DNA from: Ruminococcus sp. UBA3855
GTDB lineage: Bacteria > Bacillota > Clostridia > Oscillospirales > Ruminococcaceae
Length of the DNA stretch: 5,011 nt
Reading direction: 5' to 3'
NCBI GenBank assembly: GCA_002392545.1
Contig: DGHF01000137.1
Location: 523-5,533, forward strand
Shown here piece by piece: positions 1 to 5,011 of this stretch. The first letter of the stretch is position 1. The number at the start of each line of letters is the position of its first letter. Position numbers and translations under genes: made by a program. Under the pieces are notes generated by a model that saw only the letters and a program-made list of their open reading frames with translations, was not told the origin of the DNA and ran no database searches.

Positions 1-71
1 GATGCAATTTACATTGAGGGCGAAAATTTCCCCATAGCCCTATTTTAAATGGGGGGAAAATTGCTGTAAGG

Positions 72-116
72 CTTGCTTCAAATTGCATTTCGTAAACTTA
101 ATGCAATTTTCGCAAG
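72..116. repeat. Hairpin B of the array, copy 1
   Basis: AAATTGCATT (80-89) and AATGCAATTT (100-109) form a perfect 10-bp stem around a 10-nt loop (90-99). The stem is extended outward by CTTGC (72-76) pairing with GCAAG (112-116) across a small asymmetric internal loop (TTC against TC). No T-run follows on either strand, so it does not resemble an intrinsic terminator. Confidence 0.85.
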
Positions 117-117
117 G

Positions 118-161
118 GCAATTTTTCCCCCATACCCCTATTTTAAATGGGGGAAAATTGC
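118..161. repeat. Hairpin A of the array, intact copy
   Basis: The left arm 118-133 (GCAATTTTTCCCCCAT) pairs with the right arm 147-161 (ATGGGGGAAAATTGC) with a single bulged T. The loop is 13 nt (134-146). The first copy (about 21-64) has a degenerate left arm. The third copy (215-243) has lost its right arm completely. No U-tract follows on the plus strand. Confidence 0.85.
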
Positions 162-168
162 TGTAAGG

Positions 169-213
169 CTTGCTTCAAATTGCATTTCGTAAACTTAATG
201 CAATTTTCGCAAG
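169..213. repeat. Hairpin B of the array, copy 2
   Basis: This is an exact copy of the hairpin at 72-116, shifted by 97 bases. The 10-bp stem is 177-186 with 197-206, and the outer CTTGC/GCAAG arms are at 169-173 and 209-213. Exact preservation of both arms and the loop fits recent duplication. It does not by itself show selection on the structure. Confidence 0.85.
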
Positions 214-293
214 GGCAATTTTCCCCCATACCCCTATTTTAAAGAGAAAATATGAAAATCTTGTAAAAATTTTAAAAATTTCCTGTTACCCCC

Positions 294-322
294 TTTTCAA
301 AACTGTCATTTTGTGCTATAAT
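294..322 (+). promoter_or_regulatory. Sigma-A type promoter of the phosphohexomutase gene
   Basis: A perfect TATAAT at 317-322 is preceded by TGC at 314-316, giving an extended -10 (TGnTATAAT). A weak -35 candidate TTTTCA (294-299) lies 17 nt upstream. Transcription would start near 329, giving a leader of about 44 nt before the ATG at 373. That leaves no room for a riboswitch or attenuator. The promoter lies about 50 bp downstream of the truncated repeat array. The spacer contains the weak dyad CAAAA-N6-TTTTG (298-313), which could be an operator but may be chance in AT-rich DNA. Confidence 0.75.
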
Positions 323-361
323 ATATATGATTACGTGCATGGGATACCATGACAATGAATC

Positions 362-367
362 AGGAGG
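362..367 (+). promoter_or_regulatory. Ribosome binding site AGGAGG that decides the mutase start
   Basis: AGGAGG lies 5 nt before ATG 373 and 8 nt before ATG 376. An in-frame upstream ATG at 349 has no Shine-Dalgarno and would place this AGGAGG inside the coding region (as codons for Gln-Glu-Val). The start is therefore placed at 373, with 376 equally possible. Confidence 0.85.
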
Positions 368-372
368 TTTTT

Positions 373-2088
373 ATGATGTCAGTAACAGAACGATACAATG
401 AATGGCTTACTAATGCCACGGAAGACCCTGATATTGCAGATGAATTGAAAGCAATTCAGGGCGATGACGGAGAAATCCGTGAAAGATTTTACCGTGATTT
501 AGAATTCGGCACTGGCGGTCTGCGTGGAATTATTGGGGCTGGTACGAACCGCATGAATATTTACACTGTGCGCCGTGCCACACAGGGACTTGCTAACTAT
601 ATTAAAAAGTCCTTCGAAAATCCTAGTGTTGCAATTTCCTATGACAGCCGTATCAAGAATACTATGTTTTCTCAGGCGGCGGCTGGGGTTCTGGCGGCTA
701 ACGGGATTCATGTGCACATTTACAGAGAATTGATGCCGACTCCTTGTCTGAGCTGGGCTGTGCGTGCGCTTGGTTGCAGTGCCGGAATTATGGTCACGGC
801 TTCGCATAACCCTGCTAAATACAATGGTTACAAGGCTTACGGGGCTGACGGCTGTCAGATTACGCTTGAAGTCGCTGAACAGGTCATTCAGGAAATCAAT
901 TCCCTTGATTGTTTCAGTGATGTGAAACACGTCGATTTTGAGCATGCTCTTTCTGAAGGTATGATTTCTTACATTGAACAAGATGTGATTGAGGAATATT
1001 ATAAAAATGTCCTCGCTCAGGGTATCAATACTTCCCTTTGCGCTGACAGCGGTCTCAAAATCGTGTATACTCCTCTTAACGGCACAGGTAACAAGCCTGT
1101 TCGTGAGATTCTTCACAGAATCGGTATCAAGGATGTGACTGTTGTCAAGGAGCAGGAAAATCCGGACGGTCATTTCCCTACTTGCCCTTATCCTAACCCT
1201 GAAATTCGTGAGGCTCTTCAACTTGGTCTTGAATACTGTGATAAGGTCAAGCCCGATTTGCTCCTCGCTACTGACCCTGATGCTGACCGTGTGGGTATCG
1301 CTGTACCGGATGGGGATGACTATGCTCTGTTCTCCGGTAATGAGGTCGGCGCACTGCTCCTTGAATATATTTGCAGTCAGCGTGTGAAAAATGGCACGAT
1401 GCCCGAAAAGCCTATTTGTATCAAGACGATTGTTACAACTGACTTAATCAAGGCGATTGCGGATAATTACGGTCTCGAAATGATTGAGGTTTTGACTGGG
1501 TTTAAGTTCATCGGCGAACAAATTGGTCTGCTCGAAGAAAAGGGGCAGGAAAACCGCTATGTTTTCGGATTCGAAGAGAGTTATGGCTATCTCGCTGGTA
1601 CTTATGTGCGTGACAAGGACGCTGTTGTTGCTTCCATGCTCATTTGCGAAATGGCGGCTTACTACCGCACTCAGGGGATTTCACTTTTGCAGGCTCGTGC
1701 TAACCTCTATGAGAAGTACGGCATTTTCCGCCATTCCCTTGAAAGCTACGCCTTTGAAGGGGAATCTGGCATGAACAAGATGAATGACCTCATGCAGGGA
1801 TTGCGTGAAAACCATCCGGCGGAGATTGGCGGTCTGAAAGTCGTTTCCGTTTCCGATTACGAAACCAGTCTCACCACTGACACCGCTACCGGCGCACAGA
1901 CCCCCATCACCCTGCCAAAGTCTAACGTTCTCGTGTTTGACCTCGAAAAGGGTGCAAAGGTTGTTATTCGTCCGTCTGGTACTGAGCCTAAAATCAAGAG
2001 CTATTACACTGCCACCGCTCCCACTATGGAGGAGGCTCTTTCCATTGAGGCAAGCCTCAAACAGGATTTCAGCAAGATTTTCCAATAA
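373..2088 (+). CDS. pgcA: Phosphoglucomutase/phosphomannomutase (PgcA-type phospho-sugar mutase)
   Basis: The protein has 571 residues and belongs to the alpha-D-phosphohexomutase superfamily, which interconverts hexose 6-phosphates and 1-phosphates in the cytosol. For PgcA-type enzymes this means glucose-6-P to glucose-1-P, the precursor of UDP-glucose for glycolipids and wall polymers. All four signature loops are present, numbered from ATG 373: the phosphoserine loop TASHNP with catalytic Ser144; the Mg2+-binding DPDADR (301-306); the sugar-specificity loop GFEESYGY (399-406); and the phosphate-binding RPSGTEPK (533-540). The N-terminal GTGGLRG (46-52) is also typical. The length fits the 570-580-residue Firmicute type and is longer than the ~450-residue GlmM/ManB forms. 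The gene has its own promoter and terminator and appears monocistronic. The start is chosen from the AGGAGG at 362-367; ATG 376 or 349 are alternatives. Exact sugar preference (glucose versus mannose) cannot be read from sequence alone. Confidence 0.95.
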   Translation: MMSVTERYNEWLTNATEDPDIADELKAIQGDDGEIRERFYRDLEFGTGGLRGIIGAGTNRMNIYTVRRATQGLANYIKKSFENPSVAISYDSRIKNTMFSQAAAGVLAANGIHVHIYRELMPTPCLSWAVRALGCSAGIMVTASHNPAKYNGYKAYGADGCQITLEVAEQVIQEINSLDCFSDVKHVDFEHALSEGMISYIEQDVIEEYYKNVLAQGINTSLCADSGLKIVYTPLNGTGNKPVREILHRIGIKDVTVVKEQENPDGHFPTCPYPNPEIREALQLGLEYCDKVKPDLLLATDPDADRVGIAVPDGDDYALFSGNEVGALLLEYICSQRVKNGTMPEKPICIKTIVTTDLIKAIADNYGLEMIEVLTGFKFIGEQIGLLEEKGQENRYVFGFEESYGYLAGTYVRDKDAVVASMLICEMAAYYRTQGISLLQARANLYEKYGIFRHSLESYAFEGESGMNKMNDLMQGLRENHPAEIGGLKVVSVSDYETSLTTDTATGAQTPITLPKSNVLVFDLEKGAKVVIRPSGTEPKIKSYYTATAPTMEEALSIEASLKQDFSKIFQ

Positions 2089-2101
2089 TTTCTGTTTTTC
2101 C

Positions 2102-2133
2102 AAATACCCCCCTCTGCCCGAGGGGGGTATTTT
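2102..2133 (+). terminator. Intrinsic terminator of the mutase gene
   Basis: AAATACCCCCCTC (2102-2114) pairs perfectly over 13 bp with GAGGGGGGTATTT (2120-2132) around a 5-nt loop, 13 bases after the stop codon. The right arm ends in TATTTT, giving the U-rich tail on the plus strand. It is the mutase terminator, facing the terminator of the opposing operon. Confidence 0.9.
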
Positions 2134-2149
2134 ATCAAAGGTTAGCAAG

Positions 2150-2174
2150 AAAACCCCCGTCTCTTAGGCGGGGG
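2150..2174 (-). terminator. Intrinsic terminator of the minus-strand operon
   Basis: Read on the minus strand, CCCCCG (2174-2169) pairs with CGGGGG (2159-2154) across a 9-nt loop and is followed by TTTT (2153-2150). The stem starts 6 bases after the TGA of the DHHW-like gene. It ends the operon made of the RNase M5-like, MBOAT and DHHW-like genes. Confidence 0.85.
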
Positions 2175-2180
2175 AGGATG

Positions 2181-3275
2181 TCACTGAATCAAATTTTCCC
2201 AGTTCGACATACTGCAAAGAAAAAGGGCATGGGTATAACCGGCGGTATCGGCTGAGGTGGTGAAGTCCATTCCGGTCTGTTCCAGATTGATGATACAGAT
2301 TTCATGATAATGATGCACTAAAAAAGGAATGACACAATCGGCGAAACTGTCTTTATACACCAGCAATTTTTTGCCGTTGTCAATATTGGTACGGATGACT
2401 AATTTCTGACAGGGTTTCCCTAAATAATATTGATATTGGTTGTTAGTGGTGAGGGCGGAGGTATCATAAAGGCGGTTTCCTCGGTTTTCGGCTTGTCCAT
2501 TGGCATCATAGGCAATGACGGAGGTTATCTGTGCGCCGGATTCATTGCGGTAACGGTCTAAGACATCCGCCCGAACTTCATGATAAAGTGTTTTTTCATA
2601 GAGATTCCCCCGAAATTCTGTACTCATATGCGAAATGACATATTTCTGAAAGGATACTGGGGTAAAGCCCATTTTCTGAATGGCGGACTGATACACATAA
2701 TACGCTCCACAACATGTCCAACGGGTATCAGTCCGATAATAAATATAATTGTCTTTCAATGAGGATAAAATATTATAGGCATCAACACAATGAATTCCAT
2801 TGACCGTTTCCATGTAGATTTGCTGGATGCGGTTTTTTTGCTCTGCATTGATGGCATTTGCCGGCAGTTTCGTGCGGTAAATTTCGGAGGCGGACGGCAC
2901 TAAAATGAAATAGGTCGGTATTCCGGTATCTTCGTAAAATTCGTTGACTGGCTCGGCGGATTCGGATGGGGCGGGGATGTCGTCAGAATATAACTTTTCC
3001 AGTAACATATCATCCGTGATGTAAACCCCTTGTACCATCTTTTCCCCAATGAAAAGGTCTGTATTGCTCTTGATACGGAATAACACGTCATGAAACCCAA
3101 TGTGCTCTTGCAAATAATTTTCTGTTTGCTCTGCCCATGTGCCGTTAATAAGGCTCTGCATAGTCGGATGTATCGGGGCGGTTTTGTCATAGCTACGGAT
3201 TGTGCCTGCAATGATTGCAATATAAATTGCAAGAATCGTGATGACCATTCGATAATGTATTTTATTCTGTTTCAT
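2181..3275 (-). CDS. DHHW/AlgJ-AlgX-like SGNH-fold membrane-anchored protein, variant motif
   Basis: The protein has 364 residues, with one N-terminal membrane segment (about 11-27) preceded by basic residues and a large outside domain. Features typical of the DHHW/AlgX family are an early region HIGFHDVLFRIKS...GVYITDDMLLEKL (about 58-95), the motif block YYRTDTRWT..GAYYVY (179-195), and KDSF (308-311) carrying the presumed nucleophile Ser310. Family members, usually encoded beside an MBOAT protein, transfer or handle O-acetyl groups on extracellular polysaccharides. The odd feature is the conserved D-x-H-W motif, which reads DTRW: the catalytic His position is Arg185 (codon CGT, one transition from CAT). 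Asp183 and Ser310 remain. The start ATG 3275 has AGGAG at 3287-3283 with 7-nt spacing, overlapping the TAG stop of the upstream gene, which indicates translational coupling. The family call is from motif recognition. Whether the protein is catalytically active is uncertain. Confidence 0.8.
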   Translation of the reverse strand: MKQNKIHYRMVITILAIYIAIIAGTIRSYDKTAPIHPTMQSLINGTWAEQTENYLQEHIGFHDVLFRIKSNTDLFIGEKMVQGVYITDDMLLEKLYSDDIPAPSESAEPVNEFYEDTGIPTYFILVPSASEIYRTKLPANAINAEQKNRIQQIYMETVNGIHCVDAYNILSSLKDNYIYYRTDTRWTCCGAYYVYQSAIQKMGFTPVSFQKYVISHMSTEFRGNLYEKTLYHEVRADVLDRYRNESGAQITSVIAYDANGQAENRGNRLYDTSALTTNNQYQYYLGKPCQKLVIRTNIDNGKKLLVYKDSFADCVIPFLVHHYHEICIINLEQTGMDFTTSADTAGYTHALFLCSMSNWENLIQ

Positions 3276-3282
3276 GTTATCG

Positions 3283-3287
3283 CTCCT
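3283..3287 (-). promoter_or_regulatory. Ribosome binding site overlapping the MBOAT stop codon
   Basis: On the minus strand the upstream gene ends TAG at 3288-3286, and the Shine-Dalgarno AGGAG (3287-3283) uses the last two bases of that stop. The spacer to ATG 3275 is 7 nt. Ribosomes terminating on the MBOAT message would sit on this site, which favours coupled synthesis of the two proteins. Confidence 0.8.
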
Positions 3288-4665
3288 ATATCTTCAGCCA
3301 AAGTTCTGTCATGCGCTCGCCGTACAGCATCGAGGCAAGACAAAATAAAAATAACAGTCCGTGCACGAGGGGTTTGCATTCTGCCAGCTTCTGCCCTATG
3401 GGCGTGACGGAGATTCTTTCTGTGATGTTCTGAAACAAGTCCGTCGCCACGTACAGCCCCAATAATAACAATGCTATGTACGACGTGAAGAAATAAAATC
3501 CTGTCTGGTCGGCGATGCCATTCCCAAAGCTGAGCATTGATTTCCAGATTGCCCCCGCTTCTGTCAGATTGTCCGCAAATAACAACACAAAGGAAAATTG
3601 CTGTAAAATCGCTGTGTAGATTAGCCCAAATACATACCTCTTCTTTCGGGCGTTCTCCTCCATGAAAAGCCTGTCAAGCCCTGCTATCTGCTCTATGCTT
3701 AATAATATCCCCATGCATATGCCCCATAACATGAACTGGATTTCTATTCCGTACCATGCCCCTATCAATGCCCATGTTAATATTAAAAAGCCGTACTTCT
3801 GCCACTTTTTTTCAAATCGGCTGAACAGGAAATACCGGAAATTCGTCTGAAACCATAACAGCAACGTAATATTCCAGCTTTGCAGAAATGCTGTGATGCT
3901 CGACGTGAAAAACGGATGACTGAAATTTTTCGGGAACTGAAACCCGAAACATTTCCCTAGTCCTCTCGCCATTTCAGAATAGCCCAATAATTCAAAATAT
4001 ATGTACATCGAAAACGACAGCGTTGTCAACCATGCTGTCAACATGCTCATTTGTCCGGTCTGGCGCAGTTCCCGAAAAATGTACCCAAATGTGTCCGCAA
4101 GAATCACTTTCTCTGCAAGTCCCCTGACAAATAATTCCAGTCCGCTACTCAATTGGATGATGTTGCACGGTCGCTTTGAAAGCTGTTCTTCATATTCCAA
4201 ATACGTTATCAGAGGTCCAGCGTAGACTATCGGGAACATGAACACATATAACGCTACATTCACAAATTTCACTGATGCCATGTGCCGTCTGCGGTATATC
4301 CCTATCAGATACCCCAACCCCTGCAACATGTACACGGCTATCCCGAACGGAAATAAAAATCCTGTCCGCCCTTGCACCATTGCCCGAAGCATCGTCATAG
4401 AGGCTATCTGTACTAATGCGGAAAATGCCAATATTGCCACGCTTAGTCTCTTCCGCTTCTGCATCCGCTCCAATAACAGCCCTATGCCGTAATCATAAAA
4501 TATACACGCTAACGGGTACAACAACCGGAACGGATTCCCCCAACCATATACCAGTATACTGCAACATAACAGAAAACCATTCTTCCATTTTACTGGTATC
4601 AAATAGTATGCTGACAACATGACCGGCAATATCAACACAATGAATGTAAATGATGAAAGATACAT
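3286..4665 (-). CDS. MBOAT-family (AlgI/DltB-like) membrane protein lacking both conserved histidines
   Basis: The protein is polytopic, with 459 residues, close to the usual 460-520 for bacterial AlgI/DltB proteins. Hydrophobic segments lie at about 4-24, 31-50, 75-93, 103-123, 135-152, 208-227, 291-320, 346-364, 389-408 and 433-448. The family outline is clear: MYLSSFTFIVLILPVMLSAYY at the N-terminus; FGIAVYMLQGLGYLIGIYR (107-125); FPIVYAGPLI (144-153); and YFELLGYSEMARGLGKCFGF (223-242), which matches the usual IYFDFSGYSDMAIGLG. Canonical members move acyl groups across the membrane to extracellular glycans together with an SGNH/DHHW partner, here the next gene. The odd feature is that the usual WHISLS motif reads WNITLL (Asn265) and the catalytic TGLWHG reads IGAWYG (Tyr305); the PLGG element is also missing. 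The gene starts at ATG 4665, overlapping the upstream stop by one base (TAATG), with AGGAGG 7 nt before. A diverged or non-catalytic MBOAT is likely. The substrate is unknown. Confidence 0.85.
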   Translation of the reverse strand: MYLSSFTFIVLILPVMLSAYYLIPVKWKNGFLLCCSILVYGWGNPFRLLYPLACIFYDYGIGLLLERMQKRKRLSVAILAFSALVQIASMTMLRAMVQGRTGFLFPFGIAVYMLQGLGYLIGIYRRRHMASVKFVNVALYVFMFPIVYAGPLITYLEYEEQLSKRPCNIIQLSSGLELFVRGLAEKVILADTFGYIFRELRQTGQMSMLTAWLTTLSFSMYIYFELLGYSEMARGLGKCFGFQFPKNFSHPFFTSSITAFLQSWNITLLLWFQTNFRYFLFSRFEKKWQKYGFLILTWALIGAWYGIEIQFMLWGICMGILLSIEQIAGLDRLFMEENARKKRYVFGLIYTAILQQFSFVLLFADNLTEAGAIWKSMLSFGNGIADQTGFYFFTSYIALLLLGLYVATDLFQNITERISVTPIGQKLAECKPLVHGLLFLFCLASMLYGERMTELWLKI

Positions 4666-5011
4666 TATGTTTCCTCCTGTGTCATGGTCAGAAATTCTTC
4701 CCTCGTCATCATGGAATTTAATATTTCCAGTAATGCCGTGGCTGAAAGAATCGACGGCAAACCTAATGACTGCTGCAATTTCTTTCTTTTCTCTGCGCTG
4801 TTCTGCCCTCCGCTTAACCCTGCAAAATATAAATCCGTCTTTGTAATCGGGTCATGGGGCTCAACCTGCTCTGAAAGGACTCCTGCTTTTTCAAATGCCT
4901 GTCTCAAAATGTCTGCATCTATTCCCTCTACACCCAGTTTTCCCTCCGCTGATGGCTTCGCTTTGCGCTTCTCCTTTCCGAAAATGTCCGGAATGTAGAT
5001 ATTCTTTATAC
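4665..5011 (-). CDS. rnmV: RNase M5-like Toprim/DUF4093 protein, C-terminal part (5' end beyond window)
   Basis: The minus-strand frame is open from the window edge (5011) to TAA 4667-4665, giving 114 visible residues. It does not start at the internal TTG (4907), because in-frame coding continues upstream without a stop. The visible stretch begins near IKNIYIPDIFGKEK and contains GKLGVEGID, then TKTDLYFAGLSGGQNSAEKR, then KLQQSLGLP and MTREEFL. These match in order the RNase M5 pattern from the region after the Toprim DxD through the C-terminal DUF4093 domain, for example B. subtilis RnmV with KRGIGVEHAS, then DLIHAGLIGGPAAKCRRERLG. RNase M5 matures the ends of 5S rRNA in Firmicutes. The Toprim catalytic acidic residues lie outside the window and cannot be checked. 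The gene is first among the visible operon genes and overlaps the MBOAT gene by one base. It could be a paralogue rather than the housekeeping enzyme. Confidence 0.8.
   Translation of the reverse strand, partial: IKNIYIPDIFGKEKRKAKPSAEGKLGVEGIDADILRQAFEKAGVLSEQVEPHDPITKTDLYFAGLSGGQNSAEKRKKLQQSLGLPSILSATALLEILNSMMTREEFLTMTQEET
4673..4678 (-). promoter_or_regulatory. Ribosome binding site of the MBOAT gene, inside the RNase M5-like gene
   Basis: Minus-strand AGGAGG at 4678-4673 lies 7 nt before ATG 4665, within the last codons of the upstream gene. The stop TAA (4667-4665) shares its last A with the ATG, forming TAATG. This is a strong signal for translational coupling and confirms the MBOAT start. 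Confidence 0.85.

Larger units (their letters stand above)
1..243. repeat. Tandem array, ~97-bp period, about 2.5 copies
   Basis: The 60 bases at 61-120 recur identically at 158-217, an offset of 97. The C-rich element CCCCATA..CCTATTTTAAA occurs three times, starting near 30, 128 and 224. Copies differ by single-base changes in homopolymers (six versus five G at 51-56 and 149-153; five versus four T near 122-126 and 219-222). The left end (1-29) is a diverged copy. The last copy stops at about 243, inside the loop of its hairpin, where unrelated AT-rich sequence begins. Each unit holds two hairpins, listed separately. No coding potential with a ribosome binding site is visible. The near-identity of the two full copies suggests recent duplication. 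It may be a family of intergenic repeats (REP/MITE-like), but that cannot be decided from one locus. Confidence 0.9.

Noticed and set aside
1..243. CRISPR array
   Set aside because: The repeats are directly adjacent with a 97-bp period. There are no unique spacers of regular length, and the whole unit is duplicated, so it is a tandem repeat.
298..313. CAAAA-N6-TTTTG dyad between -35 and -10 as an operator
   Set aside because: Only 5-bp arms in an AT-rich stretch and no match to a known regulator consensus that I recognise; it could be chance.
170..352. Open frame of 60 codons on the plus strand across the repeat array and the promoter
   Set aside because: It has a non-ATG start inside the repeat, no Shine-Dalgarno, and overlaps the promoter and leader of the mutase gene. 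Composition follows the repeat rather than a protein.
349..372. Upstream in-frame ATG as the mutase start
   Set aside because: It has no Shine-Dalgarno, and the AGGAGG at 362-367 would then be coding. The site sits at a proper distance from the ATGs at 373 and 376.
499..1221. 240-codon minus-strand open frame inside the mutase gene
   Set aside because: It is antisense to a fully conserved mutase frame with all catalytic motifs. No supporting ribosome binding site or recognisable domain was seen.
1681..2148. 155-codon minus-strand open frame over the end of the mutase and its terminator
   Set aside because: It starts within the terminator hairpin region and is antisense to conserved coding sequence, so it is a shadow frame.
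4665..4907. Short 80-residue gene starting at TTG 4907
   Set aside because: The frame stays open to the window edge and the upstream residues (GKLGVEGID and IKNIYIP) match the RNase M5 family, so the gene is a longer protein cut by the window.

Overview
The window looks like a chromosomal piece of a Gram-positive Clostridia-type Firmicute, possibly Oscillospiraceae/Ruminococcaceae. This is inferred from AGGAGG-type ribosome binding sites, moderate-to-low GC, a PgcA-type phosphohexose mutase, an RNase M5-like DUF4093 protein, and a clostridial MBOAT/DHHW membrane acyltransferase pair. The genus is not settled.

Layout: bases 1-243 are a non-coding tandem array with a period of about 97 bp and 2.5 copies, built from two alternating hairpins. 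An AT-rich spacer follows, then an extended -10 promoter (294-322) and one plus-strand gene, a phosphoglucomutase/phosphomannomutase (373-2088), which ends at a strong intrinsic terminator (2102-2133). A second terminator, facing the other way (2150-2174), closes a minus-strand operon that fills the rest of the window. In transcription order the operon holds an RNase M5-like protein whose 5' end lies beyond base 5011, a polytopic MBOAT-family protein, and a single-pass DHHW/AlgJ-AlgX-like protein. The three genes are tightly packed: a one-base TAATG overlap, then a 10-nt gap in which the Shine-Dalgarno overlaps the preceding stop codon.

How the genes may work together: the mutase would supply glucose-1-phosphate (or a related sugar phosphate) for cell-envelope glycans. 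MBOAT plus SGNH/DHHW pairs normally O-acetylate extracellular polymers. In this pair, however, the hallmark catalytic residues are replaced. The two conserved MBOAT histidines read as Asn265 and Tyr305, and the DHHW partner's D-x-H-W motif reads DTRW (Arg185). Both reading frames are otherwise intact and well equipped for translation. This parallel loss in both partners is the most interesting signal in the window. It suggests a non-canonical or non-catalytic envelope system rather than ordinary decay. The hairpin tandem array is the second signal worth following.
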